This document shows positions 22,731 through 33,491 of a stretch of DNA of 64,000 bases, in pieces. The notes beneath the pieces were generated by a model, which was given only the letters and a program-made list of their open reading frames with translations, was not told the DNA's origin and searched no databases. The position numbers were made by a program, and so were the translations under genes. Every line of letters starts with the position of its first letter. The stretch's first letter is position 1. Origin of the DNA: Ligustrum vulgare (Eukaryota; Streptophyta; Magnoliopsida; Lamiales; Oleaceae); the NCBI GenBank assembly GCA_963555705.1, contig OY743170.1:13183096-13247095 (forward strand), read 5' to 3'.

Positions 22731-23262
22731 GTAAGGTTACGAAGCATACATGCACATCGAAATTTAATGATTCGAAATCAAAAGTTCGAATCAATCTTGC
22801 ACTTAGATAGTATATGTTATAAGATAGTGTCATAATGAGTCTCATGGATCTGAATTTTGGTGCAAGATGTAGAAATCTTATTACCATAGCCGTCCAAATG
22901 TCCATTCTCTGACAGTAATCTACACATCAAACTAAGATTTAGAAAGTGTTATGCTAACTAACAAAAATGACTAATATGTTTCTTGCAATTAAATCTAGTT
23001 CTTATCGGTTTAAGTGAAACCCTAATTAGGGTTAGAATTGAGGGTTTGTGACATTCTTGTCCAACAAGTAACTCAAGTTCGACCCAACCAATTGAGCATG
23101 GACACTATTCCAATAATTTGAACTTCTCACTATAAGGGACGAGAGATATTTCATTGTTTCATACAAATTGAAAATAATAATTATAAAAAAATAAAAAAAT
23201 AAAAATTAATCTCTATACATTTCATACTATATTCTTATAGTTTTGAGTCTTTGACAACTTGA
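22730..23262 (-). repeat. Copia-1 right (5') LTR, first part
   Basis: It is homologous to the left LTR from 1807. It is broken at 23262 by Copia-2 and continues at 29616, where the match to the left LTR (TCTCATTGTGGTCATGTC at 29638) goes on without a gap. Confidence 0.75.
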
Positions 23263-23715
23263 TGTTGGATAAAATTCAATAATGTGGGGCCAAACATGTA
23301 TAAAATAAAATGTGTGGTGCTATCTTAAGGATTTAGTCAATAAAGCGATCCACTAAAGATTGTTCAGGACTAATGGGTATTAAATGTCGTGAGATTAAAG
23401 TGTAGAGACGGATTCAATGTTTTAAATTGATGAGGGGCCAATTTAATAACATTGAAACACGATAGTTGCCCTACAACTATTTATACAGGTCATGGTCCCC
23501 AATTGAGCGTGATTTTTCATAATTCTCTGCATCTCCATCAATAGAGAACAACATAAGGAGAAAACCACGAATCAGTTGGAAGGCCATAACCCCGTTCAAT
23601 CAAACCCAACAATGGATTCAGGTACGCTTCCGCTTCAATTTGGATCTTGATAATTACAGCATTATGTTTGTGGATTTTAGATGAACATTCATCTACATTA
23701 AATTTATTTTTAACA
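23263..23715 (+). repeat. Copia-2 5' LTR (453 bp)
   Basis: It begins TGTTGGATAAAATTC and ends TTTTTAACA. Its length equals that of the 3' copy, and the roughly 12 differences are mostly transitions. Confidence 0.95.
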
Positions 23716-23717
23716 AG

Positions 23718-23729
23718 TGGTATCAGAGC
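23718..23729 (+). other. Copia-2 primer binding site
   Basis: TGGTATCAGAGC, an exact match to the plant initiator tRNA-Met site, lies two bases after the 5' LTR. Confidence 0.95.
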
Positions 23730-23914
23730 CAACATCGTGTTGAATTATCAGATCAATTTTGTACGTAAAACCTAATTGTATGTATATGCGCATAAGTCTG
23801 ATTTCGAAACCATTACACTGCGAGATTTCAAAGAATTGAGAAATATGCATACATGCGAAACCAGATGCTGATTTTGAAATATATACATACACAGCAAATT
23901 GTATAATTGGATAC

Positions 23915-24520
23915 ATGAACCTATTTTTTCCTTTTTCGATTCAGCAGTTCTCTGTATGTATACAGCAAAATTTTGGTTTTATGATTTGTATGCATATGTG
24001 CGAAATTCTTGAGTATGAATTGTGGTTGAGTTTGTTGTATATTGTGGTGGTTGTTGTTCGAATTGGGTCGGAGATGGGGAGCCGCGCGCGATGGCGTTGC
24101 AGTTGGTGGAGACGCCACGGGCTGTGGCGTCGGATTTCAGCGCGTTGCGGCGTCGGATTTCAATGGTTGTGGGTTATGTGTATTGAAGGGTTGAGGATGC
24201 TGGTCGGAGAAGAGAAGCCGCCCGCTGTGCGTTGCGCGCAGCTTGCAGCGTCGCCGCGCGCGATGGGCCTGGTTGGATTTCAGCGTCGCGCGCAGCGATG
24301 CAGGTTCTTGGCTGCAGCGCCGGTGATGGCGCTGCAGGTGACGGGTGACGGTCGGCGCCAGCAATGGCGCCGCGTTCTTGGGCGGCTGCGGCGGTTAGGG
24401 TTTCAAAACCCTAGCTACGAAAATCAGATTGAAGGCAGGGACTTACGCTGGAAATTTGATGATTTTGAGGACTCATTGTGCAATTTCAAATTTTTGGTTT
24501 ATTGCATACCAAGTCCCTAA
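23915..24520 (+). other. GC-rich leader block with a 201-codon open frame
   Basis: The frame starts ATG AAC CTA and runs to a TAA at 24518-24520. Its middle (24070-24400) is strongly GC-rich, with repeated GCGCGC, CAGCG and CGGCG words, and encodes an Arg/Trp/Ala-rich peptide with no domain I recognise. A CAAAACCCTAGC telo-box-like string is at 24405. Base use is unlike the rest of the element, which suggests captured host sequence or a structured leader. A functional protein is doubtful. Confidence 0.35.
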
Positions 24521-25050
24521 AGGTTATTATGAAATAATTTTAAACCCTTAAAGTTCTGATATTTATGATTCAGCCCCTAAAGTTATAATTTATTTAAGTC
24601 AAGACCTCTCAAGTTATGGAATTTTATGATTCAGCCCCTGAAGTTTGAAAAATTTTCTAATCCAGCCCCTAATGTTTGAGAATTTTCAAAACTGGTCCCT
24701 AAAGCTGGAAAATTCTCTAATTTGGTCCCTTAAAGTTTGAAAATTTTCATTTTCAGTCCCTAAAGTTTGAAAATTTTCTAATACAGCATCTAAAGTTCTA
24801 AGTTTCTCCAATTTGGTCCAAAAAGTTTGAAAAATTTCAATTAAGTCCTTAAAGTTTTCAAATTCACTATTTTGGACCTCTAAAGTTTGATTTTCTTTCA
24901 AATTGGGACCTAAAGTTTGGAATTTCTCTAAATTGGCCAATAAGGTTTTGGGAAAATTATAATTTAAGTCCTTCAAGCTTAAAGTTTTGCATAATTGGCC
25001 ACCTAAGGTTTAAGAATATTGCAATTGACTCTCTCAACTTAAGGATTGCT
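24500..25050 (+). repeat. Copia-2 leader array of ~30-bp units
   Basis: About 15 diverged units carry the phrase GGTCCCTAAAGTTTG followed by AAAATTTTCTAATT. On the opposite strand the array reads as an open frame with a repeating FQTLG-like peptide (24686-24976). This is likely a by-product of the repeat. Confidence 0.85.
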
Positions 25051-25248
25051 TTATTCTAAAGTTTTGAATTCTATAATTCAAATCCTAAAGTCAAAAATAG
25101 ATGCAAATAAATGGATTTCAATTTCAAATTTTGGTACTACGGACTCTTTTGAGAGATATAATATTCAAAAGTAAGTTAGTTGAAGCAACATGTTGTCAAA
25201 GCAACCTCTCTTGTGGATATTAATTAACTTTGAATATTAGAAGGTATT

Positions 25249-25632
25249 TGTATGTGTTATTCATTGCGGATATTGATCGGCCCAAAGGAAGGTCAATATT
25301 TGGCTCGAATTTCACATGCACATGTGGTGATGAATACGTGGCAATTATTTGGTTTAACGTGTGACCAATAAATCGGTCCAAAGAAAGGTTTATTGGTTAA
25401 CATGTCTTATTGCCAGTATTTGATCACTACACTAAGGGAAAATTGAGTGTTTGTGTGTTATTTCATGCGGATATTGATCGGCCCAAAGGAAGGTCAATAT
25501 TTGGCTCGAATTTCACATGAACTTGTGGTGATAAATACGTGACGGTTATTTGGTTTTACGTGTGATCAATAAATCGGTCCAAAGAAAGGTTTGTTGGTTG
25601 ACATGTCTTACTGTCAGTGTTTGATTACTACA
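25249..25632 (+). repeat. ~190-bp tandem duplication in the Copia-2 leader
   Basis: About 25249-25435 and 25447-25632 share GATATTGATCGGCCCAAAGG and TAAATCGGTCCAAAGAAAGG, with roughly 20 differences. Confidence 0.9.
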
Positions 25633-25849
25633 CCAAGAGTACCACTTACAAGTTAATATTTCTGTCCAAAGACTAAATATTGATGTTGTGCTAGGTATCT
25701 TGTGATGGGCCCTACCATTATTTGAAAGTATGATTTGCATAATAAGGTATTTATGTGAGCTATTTTGTTCAAGTGTTCTCTATTCGATTTCAAATTCTGC
25801 TAGTAGTATATCTACAAGCTCAAATTTAATCCCTGTATTTATGGAACAA

Positions 25850-26645
25850 ACTTCAATGATCAAAACGAGAACATTAACTTTTCGTTGGCTGCATAGATCT
25901 AGACCGTGTACTAAGGATTGAGCAACCTGCTCCTCTTACGGATGAAAGTTCATCTAATCAAATGAGGAACTTTGAGAAGTGGGATTGCTTAAATTACGTG
26001 AGTCTCATGATCATTAAGTGCGGCATTCCGGAAGCCTTTAGTGGCATAATATCTGAGGAGGTAAATGATGTCAATGGATTCTTTGCCGAAATTAAGAAAC
26101 GTTTTGCGAAAAACGATAAGGCTGAAACAAGCATGCTTATGCAAAGCTTGATTTCAATAAAGTATAAAGGCAATGGGAAAAGAAGGGAGTAGGTCATGTA
26201 GATGTCTCACACTGCTTCAAAACTTAAGGAACTAAAACTCGACTCGTCTAATGACTTGCTCGTACATTTGGTATTGATATCGCTTCCTGCACAATATAGT
26301 TAATTTAAGGTTAGTTATAACTGTTAAAGTAGAAATGAACTCTCAATGAGCTCATTTCATAGTGTGCAAGCTTCTTGCACAATTCAGACAATTTAAGGTC
26401 AGTTGTAACTATCAAATGGAGAAATGAACTCTAAATGAGCTCATTCTATTTTGTGTCCAAGAGGAAGAAAAGTTGAAGTAAGACAGAATTGAGAGTGTTG
26501 ACATTGCAAATACCTCTAAAGATAAGGGCAAGTAAACAAATAAAGAACATAAAGTTGTTAAGGGTCCAAATCTAAAGAAACTACATAAAGACATTGAGGG
26601 TTGTTTCTTTTGCTAGAAATCTGGACATTTAAAGAAAAGATCGTA
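25850..26645 (+). pseudogene. Copia-2 gag remnant
   Basis: The frame at 25962-26192 encodes NFEKWDCLNYVSLMIIK and EEVNDVNGFFAEIKKRFAK-type sequence, recognisable as the copia gag (UBN2) region. A 5' section with stops precedes it. Near 26605-26640 a zinc knuckle reads CFFC, then a stop, then KSGHLKK, and its last Cys is missing. The end of the knuckle runs straight into integrase C-terminal sequence, so protease and the integrase core are deleted at about 26640. Confidence 0.75.
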
Positions 26646-27200
26646 CATATTACCAACTAAAGTTGCTGCTAAAGTACCTTAAGAGCTTTTGACAGGAAGA
26701 AAACCTAGTCTAAAGAATTTCTACATTTGGGAATGTCCAGCTAAGGCTAGGCTTTATAGGCCACATAAAGAAATTGGACTCCAAAACAGTCAGCAGCTAC
26801 TTTATTGGTTATTCTGAGCGATCGAGGGGCTATTAATTTTATGATCCCACACTTAAGTCAACTTTTGAAACGGGAAATGCAACATTTTTTGAGGAAGTTG
26901 AGTTTGGGGGAGAATAAGGTTATATATATTGTCTTTAAGGAAAAAGTTGAGGAAGGATCGGTTTCGATTCCTATTGTTGCTTTTGACAATGTGCAAATTT
27001 TTATGCATGACATTGATCAACAAGCATATCCGGAACCTCAATTCGACAATATTGAAGAACCTCCCATCCAAAATAAGGTAAATTTCAGAAGTACAAACTC
27101 AACAACCTCAATAACTAAAGCCATTAAGGAGATCCACGAGAGAAAGGAAAAAAATGTTATTCCGGATAATTTAAATAGTATTTTTCCAAGAACATAAGAA
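26646..27200 (+). pseudogene. Copia-2 integrase C-terminal remnant
   Basis: Pieces such as PTKVAAKVP then a stop, ELLTGRKPSLKNFYIW and AKARLYRPHKEIGLQNS (26655-26790), then GYSERSRGY in a shifted frame, are the well-known end of copia integrase. The catalytic D-D-E core and the upstream HHCC finger are absent. A stretch to 27197 is open but carries only linker-like sequence. Confidence 0.8.
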
Positions 27201-27289
27201 AATAATGGAATGGTGGAAGATGGTCCAATCAATTCCATCAGGCCATGCAGGGTTCTAACTCTCAGAAATGGATTGATGTCTAAATAAGG

Positions 27290-28300
27290 AGTATAAGCAT
27301 ATGCAAGACAATCAAGTTTGGGATCTTGTCCCATTACCAGAAGGTGCGAAACCCATTGGTCTTAAATGGATTTTTAAACCAAGAGGGATTTGAAAGGTAA
27401 TGTGGAAAGATATAAATTTCGTCTTGTATCTAAATGCTTTACATAGAATGATGACATTGATTATAAAGAGATTTTCCCTTTGGTTTCTACGAAAGACTTT
27501 TTCAGGAAAGTTAGGTTGTTGCACTTTTGACCTCGAGTTACATCAAATGGATGTTAAGATGACGTTTCTCAATGGAAACATTGATGAGACGGTTTGCAAA
27601 TTAGAGAAATCTATTTATGTGCTCAAGCCAGCTTCTCGTTAAGGATAATACAAATTTCATCAAGTAATTATCTCATTTGGTTTTGAGATTGATGCTGTTG
27701 ATGGTTGTGTGTATTACAAGTTCAGTGGGAGTAAGTGTATTTTCCTGATTTTGTATGTTGACAACATATTGCTTGCCACCAATGATATATGCACGTCACA
27801 TAAAATTCTGAGATTTTTGTCAAGGAATTTTGAGATTAAAAATCTTGGTGACGTCTCTTTTGTATTAGGAATTCAGATACACTGGGATTGTTCTCAAGGT
27901 ATTCTTGGATTGTCACAAAAGGGCTATATCGATAAAGTACTTAAGAGGTTTGGCATGCAAGACAGTAAATCAGGGGACACCCCTATCGCTAAGGGAGACA
28001 AATTTAGTCTCAACTAATGCCCGAAAAGTTATCTTGAAGTTAAGGAAATGCAGAAGATCTCATATAGTTTAGCTATAGGGAATCTGATGTATACTCAAGT
28101 TTGTACGCGTCCGGATATTGCGTACATTATTGGGTTACGAATGAGATATTTAAGTAACCCTGGGATGGATCATTTGGAAAGCAGCCAAACATGGGTTATA
28201 AGGTATTTAAAGAGAACAACAGATTACATACTCACATACAGAAAATCGGATCAGTTGGAGATCATATGGTATTATGATTCCAATTTTTGCTAGATGTCAA
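27290..28300 (+). pseudogene. Copia-2 reverse transcriptase remnant
   Basis: Blocks in order are QDNQVWDLVPLPEGAKPIG and LKWIFKP (27304-27380), LHQMDVKMTFLNGNIDE (27540) and FLILYVDNILLATND (27742-27786). The catalytic YVDD reads YVDN at 27754-27765. NFEIKNLGDVSFVLGIQIH follows, then after a stop at 28015 SLAIGNLMYTQVCTRPDIAY. At least two frame breaks and three stops are present, so no enzyme can be made. Confidence 0.9.
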
Positions 28301-28745
28301 AAACAGTAGAAGATCCATATCAGGCTACATCTATCTGCAAGTTGGAGGAGCTATTTCCGGAAGGAGTGCTTAACAAACACTTTAGCTTCTTTCACTTGGC
28401 AACACAGTTTGTAGCAATTTTGGAGGCATCTGATTATGGAATATAGCTGCGAAATTTTGTCACTGGGCTGCATATTCTGTATGGTATAGAAAGACCACTA
28501 AAGTTATATTGTGACAATAACTCAGCAAATTTATATTCTAGTAACAACAGGAGCCCAACTAAGTCAAAATACATTGACATTAAGTTCCTGGTTGTGAAGG
28601 AAAGGATATAGAGTAGACAAGTTTCCATAGAGCATATTGGGACAAACTCCATGATTGCGGATCCGCTTACTAAGGGATTAGCACCCAAGGTCTTTCACGA
28701 GCACACTGCTCGTATGGGTGTAATATTTCTTGAGGATATCATGAT
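28301..28745 (+). pseudogene. Copia-2 ribonuclease H remnant
   Basis: In mixed frames LYCDNNSANLYSSNNRSP (28508) and SKYIDIKFLVVKERI, then ADPLTKGLAPKVFHEHTARM (28658-28715), mark the ribonuclease H domain and polyprotein end typical of plant copia elements. Stops interrupt it near 28294, 28446 and 28610. Confidence 0.85.
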
Positions 28746-29151
28746 TTAGTGGGAGTTTGTATTTTGGTTGCTTTATATTTTGGTTTTGGACACATTTTTG
28801 TATTTGGATAATTTTCTGTACAGAAATAAAGTATTCAGTTCATTCTACTCTGTCACATTATGTTTGGTATTGATCTCACCTAAGGAATAAAGTCGGACCA
28901 ATTGAAAATAGGCATGTTTGGATCACATAATATGTAATTTTCATACTATACTCTCATGATTGATATATGTCATTTGGTTGTATTGGTATACGTGACCATT
29001 GATGATTTAGTTACGATTAATGTAACGAAAGTCGCTTTGATCCTATATTGATATGATTGATGGACGAGATTGTTTGGAAATACCCTTAATAATGATAGCA
29101 CATTTTTGAGCTCATAAGGTTGTACACATTTGTAAGGATACATGTATGGTC

Positions 29152-29162
29152 CAGTGGGAGAT
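29152..29162 (+). other. Copia-2 polypurine tract
   Basis: AGTGGGAGAT lies directly before the 3' LTR. Another GTGGGAG copy occurs near 28749, just after the polyprotein end. Confidence 0.75.
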
Positions 29163-29615
29163 TGTTGGATAAAATTCAATAATGTGGGGCCAAACATGTA
29201 TAAAATAAAATGTGTGGTGCTATCTTAAGGATTTAGTCAATAAAGTGATCCACTAAAGATTGTTCAGGACTAATGGGTATTAAGTGTCGTGAGATTAAAG
29301 TGTAGAGACGGATTCAATGTTTTAAATTGATGAGAGGCCAATTTAATAACATTGAAACACGATAGTTGCCCTACAACTATTTATACAGGTCATGGTCCCC
29401 AATTGAGCGTGACTTTTCATAATTCTCTGCATCCCCATCAACAGAGGACAACATAAGGAGAAAACCACGAATCAGTTGGAAGGCCATAACCTCGTTCAAT
29501 CAAACACAACAATGGATTCAGGTACGCTTCCGCTTCAATTTGGATCTTGATAATTACAACATGATATTTGTGGATTTTAGATGAACATTCATCTACATTA
29601 AATTTATTTTTAACA
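29163..29615 (+). repeat. Copia-2 3' LTR (453 bp)
   Basis: Same length and ends as the 5' LTR. The target duplication CTTGA follows, and the interrupted Copia-1 LTR resumes. Confidence 0.95.
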
Positions 29616-30100
29616 CTTGATACAATGTTCCTCATTTCTCTCATTGTGGTCATGTCAATAAAAGGAGAGCCAATTGTGAAATATATGCGTTTTATCTTAA
29701 AGTCGTACAATGCTGACATGAATAAAAGACAACACGACTTCAGAACAATGAATTTTGCAACTCTTAGGCCTTTCTTTCTTCACTCTTAATTTCCCATTTT
29801 ATTTGTTATTAACTTACGCTATTCATTTGTCATTTATTATCTAAATAATAAAATCTACAAACAAATCACATTTTATACAACAAAAAGTTTTGAGTCTCAT
29901 TCCGTGGTCTAAAAATTTGATAAAAGTTGTGGAAAAAGTTCACCGTTAGATTAAAAAAGTAGAATTTGACAATTTTTCGATAAAATAAAAAATAGTAAAA
30001 CAATAGTTTGATTTTTAAAAAAAATAGAAACAATGTCATTTAAAAATGTCCCAAAAAATTGTCCCCTTAGAATTATTGAAAGTTGAAGTTAAGGAACCTC
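29616..30100 (-). repeat. Copia-1 right LTR, remainder
   Basis: It matches 2310-2742 and then, weakly, 13981-14008. The end is fuzzy. The last clear match is AAAGTTGAAG near 30084. Sequence from there to 30210 is unassigned flank. Confidence 0.6.
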
Positions 30101-30218
30101 TCCCACCCCGATGTTTTGCAATTACCTCGTGTAGAGATCAATCTGAATACGAACGAGCAGTCATTTATTTGAAATTGTCGATGACTTTATGTCATCTCCT
30201 TTAACAAAGTGCTATTGT

Positions 30219-33200
30219 TAGGCGTGTCAAAACGGCTCGTCGGCTCGGGTAGCTCGGGCTCGGCTCGTTAGGCTCGAGGCTCGTAGGATCGAGCCGAAGC
30301 TCGGGCCGAACCCAAAAATACTCACTGGGCTCGAGCCGGGGCCGGCCCGTGTGGCGGGCCAATTTGGCCCGTAAAAAGGGGCCAAATTGGCCCGAAGACA
30401 CGGGCCAAAATTGGCCCGTGCTTTGCTGCCTGCAAATTTGCAGGCAGCTACAGTAGCTGCCTGCAACACGGTACATTTTTTATTTTTTTATCTGATTTTT
30501 TATCTGATTTTTGATCTGATTTGAAATATGCAGATTTTTTTTTTGAAAATTTGAAATTTGAATTTTTTTTTTGTTTTCCCACGTTTTTTTTTCTATAAAT
30601 AGGTCGCATTTTGTTTGTTAATTCAAAATTCACTTACAAGTTTTTTCATTTCGTCATAATAGTCATTTGTTTGCCATAATTTCTATTCAATTCTCTATTT
30701 CTCTATATTCTTCAATTATTGTGATAATATTTCTCTTGGTTTCAAGTTTCAACTTTCAAATTTGAAACTAACTACATTCTAGTTTCTACACTATAATACT
30801 GTTATACTGATAAGTATGGAGTTTAACAGCGATGAAGTTAACCAATTCAGGGGTAGTTCTAGTACTCCCTCTCATATCGATGTCTCCGAAAATACTCCCA
30901 TTGACTTGGATGATATCCAAGAGGAGGAAATTGTTGAAATCAAACGAGCTAAAAAAGAGTCATCGGATTGCTGGCAACATATGACAAGGAAAAAAGTTGG
31001 TGTTGAAAATGGAGTTGATATATGGAAAGCGTGCTGCAATTACTGTGGTAAGGAAATGAGCTGGAAGCCCGAATCAAGCACGTCACATTTGAATCGGCAC
31101 ATAGCAAGGGCGTGCAAAGCGAAACCGGTTGGTGACCCAACACGGTCCCAGCTTGTTTTTGGTGGTTCTGGACCTTCTGGTACTACTACTCTTTCAACAT
31201 TTTGTGTATTCGCAAGAAAGATTTCGCGAAGGTATGGCTGCATATGTGGCGGCCGCTGAAATGCCCCTTTCCTTAATTGACTCTGTTCACTTCACCCGAC
31301 TTGTGCAGAATTATCTTCAACCCAGGTATACTCCTTACTGTAGAAATACACTTCGTGCAGACACCGTAAAATTATATAACAAAAGGAAAGAAATTACCAT
31401 TAAAGCCTTAAAAACATATGAGACTGTTATTTCATTTACATCTGATTTATGGACTGGTGGTAATAAAAAAGGTTATATTGCTGCCACAGCTCATTACATT
31501 GATAATCTTTGGATTTTACACAAAAAAATTATTGCATTTAGATTAGTAGAATATCCTCATAATGCCGCTAACATACATTTAGTTTTAAAAGGGATTATAC
31601 AAGAATTCAGTATGCAAGATATGATTCGTAGTTTTACTTTTGATAATGCTAGCGTTAATAAGGTTCTTATTGATAAATTTATTTCTGATTTTAACCCTGC
31701 ATTTGATAGTTTATTTTTTCACCAACGTTGTGTTTGTCACATTATCAACTTAATTGTTAAAAGTGGTTTAAAACATATTGAAAAATCCTTAGATAAAATT
31801 AGACAAGCAATAAATTTCATAAATGTATCACCATCAAGAAAACAAGCATTTAATAGTTTGTGTGCGGAGTATAGTTTAGAAGAACATTCATTTGCTACGG
31901 ATGTATTACATAGATGGAACTCTACATACCTTATGTTACACTCATGTGAAAATTATGATAAAATTATTTCAATGTATTATAATGGTAGACATACGTATGG
32001 ATCTGACAATAATTTAGAAGAGTGGGAATGGGAAATTGCATTCTGTGTAAAAAGATTTTTAAAAGCCTTTTATGATGCCACAAATGCATGCAGTGGTGTT
32101 TACTACCCAACATCTTCACTTGTTTTACAACACTTTTTTCATATTGCACAAACTTTCAATCAATATAGAAATTTGCCAATTTTTAATGTTGTAGTTAGTT
32201 CCATGGAGTTAAAATTTTGCAAATATTGGGAAGAATTACCTTCTTTATTTGTTTTAGCATCAGTGATGGATCCTCGATTAAATTTAATGGGCACTAAGGC
32301 TATTATAAAGGGAATTTCACAAAATTTAAATATAGAATTATCACATGTTAATGTGGAATCTTTATTATGTGAAATGTACAATTATTATACTGCAAAAAAA
32401 GATCAATGTAGTTCTAGTTCCCAAACTAATGTTTCCCAAAGTACTCCAATGCATTCTAATTCTTTATGGGACTTTATTAACACAAATGCAAGTGTTCCCT
32501 CGATTAGTTCCAGTGGAAACACATCTAGATCGATAGGTGGTACAAACGTTGAAATTTCATCTGAATTAGCTAGGTACATGTGTGTGGACGTTTGCAGTGT
32601 TTTAACACCACAAGAATTAGAGAATTTTGATGTTTTAACTTGGTGGAGGTGTAATGAAAGGCAATATCCAGTTGTAGCAAAAATAGCACGTGATTTACTA
32701 ACACCTCCGGTGTCCACCGTGGCATCGGAGGCTGCATTTAGTTTAAGTGGTAGGATTTTGTCAGACGAACGATCAAGACTGAAGGAAGACATATTAGAAG
32801 CTCTTGTATGCTTGAAGGATTGGGAATGCGCAGATTTACGACTTCAAGATAAAGTTGATAGCATCATGGCCGAGGACTTGGAGCAATATTTAAGATAGAA
32901 GAAATTGTAAGTTTTTAAAAATCATTTTGTGTAATTTAAATTATTATATTTTAAAAAAAATTGTACACGAAATTTTTTATTCGTGTACAATTTTTAACTC
33001 CGCCTATGTTGATCATAGCCGGTCCCAAGCCCGGAAAAAGGAGGAGTTTGTAACTTGTAAGTTGTAACCTTTATTGAATATATATATAAAACAACTAGTA
33101 ATTTAATTTTAGTATAGATAGACTTTGCGAAATCTACGTTTACATTTTTATTAAATCTTATCTTATGTTTGATATTTTAACTACATTTATTGTGTATAAT

Positions 33201-33415
33201 TCATTTAAGTAATTACAAATACAATACATATTCATTCTCCGTTAAAAAAAAACGGGCCGGCCCGGCTCGATGAAGCTCGAGCCGAGCCTCAATTTTTTGG
33301 GCGAGCTTTGGCTCGGCTCAGCTCGGGCCAAAAAAAGCTCGGTCCTAAAAAGCTCGAGCAAAGCTCGAGCCTTGATGTTCGGCTCGAGGCTCGGCTCGGC
33401 TCGTTGACATACCTA
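30219..33415 (+). mobile_element. hAT-1: near-complete hAT transposon, target duplication GCTATTGT
   Basis: GCTATTGT flanks the element perfectly at 30211-30218 and 33416-33423. The ends TAGGCGTGTCAAAACGG and, in reverse, TAGGTATGTCAACGAGCC form the terminal repeat. Both subterminal regions (30235-30330 and 33250-33410) are packed with GGCTCG/CGAGCC words, likely transposase-binding sites. The single gene between them is a BED-finger hAT transposase. A 3.2-kb length, both ends and a full-length gene suggest a once-autonomous copy. Confidence 0.95.
30816..32898 (+). pseudogene. hAT transposase gene (Ac/RICESLEEPER-like) with one frameshift
   Basis: The protein would be close to 690 residues, normal for the family. 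The N-terminal part (from the ATG at 30816) has an acidic region and then a BED zinc finger around residues 54-96, with C74-x2-C77 and H91-x3-H95. Near 31200 a T run shifts the frame: the first frame stops at 31259, while the rest is open to 32898 in the next frame. The core keeps SDLWTG near 31441, TFDNAS near 31637 and the VCHIINL motif near 31734. The C-terminal dimerisation block from about 32630 (LTWWRCNERQYPV, TVASEAAFSLSGRILS, ALVCLKDW) is intact. The break is the only one I see. Confidence 0.9.
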
Positions 33416-33428
33416 GCTATTGTCTTCT

Positions 33429-33491
33429 AAATTGTGCTCCCTCCATCCTGTGAATATAAACTTGCTTCTATTTTCAAATAAATTAAGAAAT
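33429..33491. mobile_element. Possible Stowaway-like MITE, left part
   Basis: CTCCCTCCATCCTGTGAATAT resembles the start of Stowaway/Mariner MITEs (CTCCCTCCGTCC). The right end would lie near 36860 (GAGATGGACAAAT), with the LTR element at 33492-36699 inserted between. The right end is poorly conserved, so this is tentative. Confidence 0.3.

Larger units (their letters stand above)
23263..29615 (+). mobile_element. Copia-2: young but defective Ty1-copia element, target duplication CTTGA
   Basis: 453-base LTRs lie at 23263-23715 and 29163-29615. CTTGA flanks the element at 23258-23262 and 29616-29620. It has an intact primer site, a long leader with a GC-rich block and repeat array, then remnants of gag, the end of integrase, reverse transcriptase and ribonuclease H. 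Protease and most of integrase are missing. The LTRs differ at only about a dozen positions by eye, while the coding region is full of stops. Confidence 0.95.
1807..30100 (-). mobile_element. Copia-1: old minus-strand Ty1-copia element, heavily interrupted
   Basis: Two related LTR copies face the same way. The left one begins TGTAAGATTTTGAAGC at 1807 and the right one TGTAAGGTTACGAAGC at 22730. Between them, on the minus strand, lie pieces of integrase, reverse transcriptase and ribonuclease H, and a degraded primer site sits beside the right copy. Each LTR is split by a later retrotransposon: Gypsy-1 in the left, Copia-2 in the right. Removing those inserts rejoins sequence that matches the other copy. 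The outer LTR limit is fuzzy (about 14008 in the left copy, 30080-30170 in the right) and no convincing target duplication was found. All frames are broken, and this is the oldest layer in the block. Confidence 0.75.

Noticed and set aside
27038..27524. Hydrophobic minus-strand frames opposite the Copia-2 pol remnant
   Set aside because: They are antisense shadows of recognisable plus-strand integrase and reverse transcriptase sequence.
23538..29719. Minus-strand frames shared by the two ends of Copia-2 (23538-23735 and 29438-29719)
   Set aside because: They are antisense readings of the two LTRs.
30167..30171. ATTTG as the right target duplication of Copia-1 (matching 1802-1806)
   Set aside because: The preceding bases do not end in CA and LTR homology stops about 80 bases earlier. 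A 5-base match in AT-rich DNA is weak.
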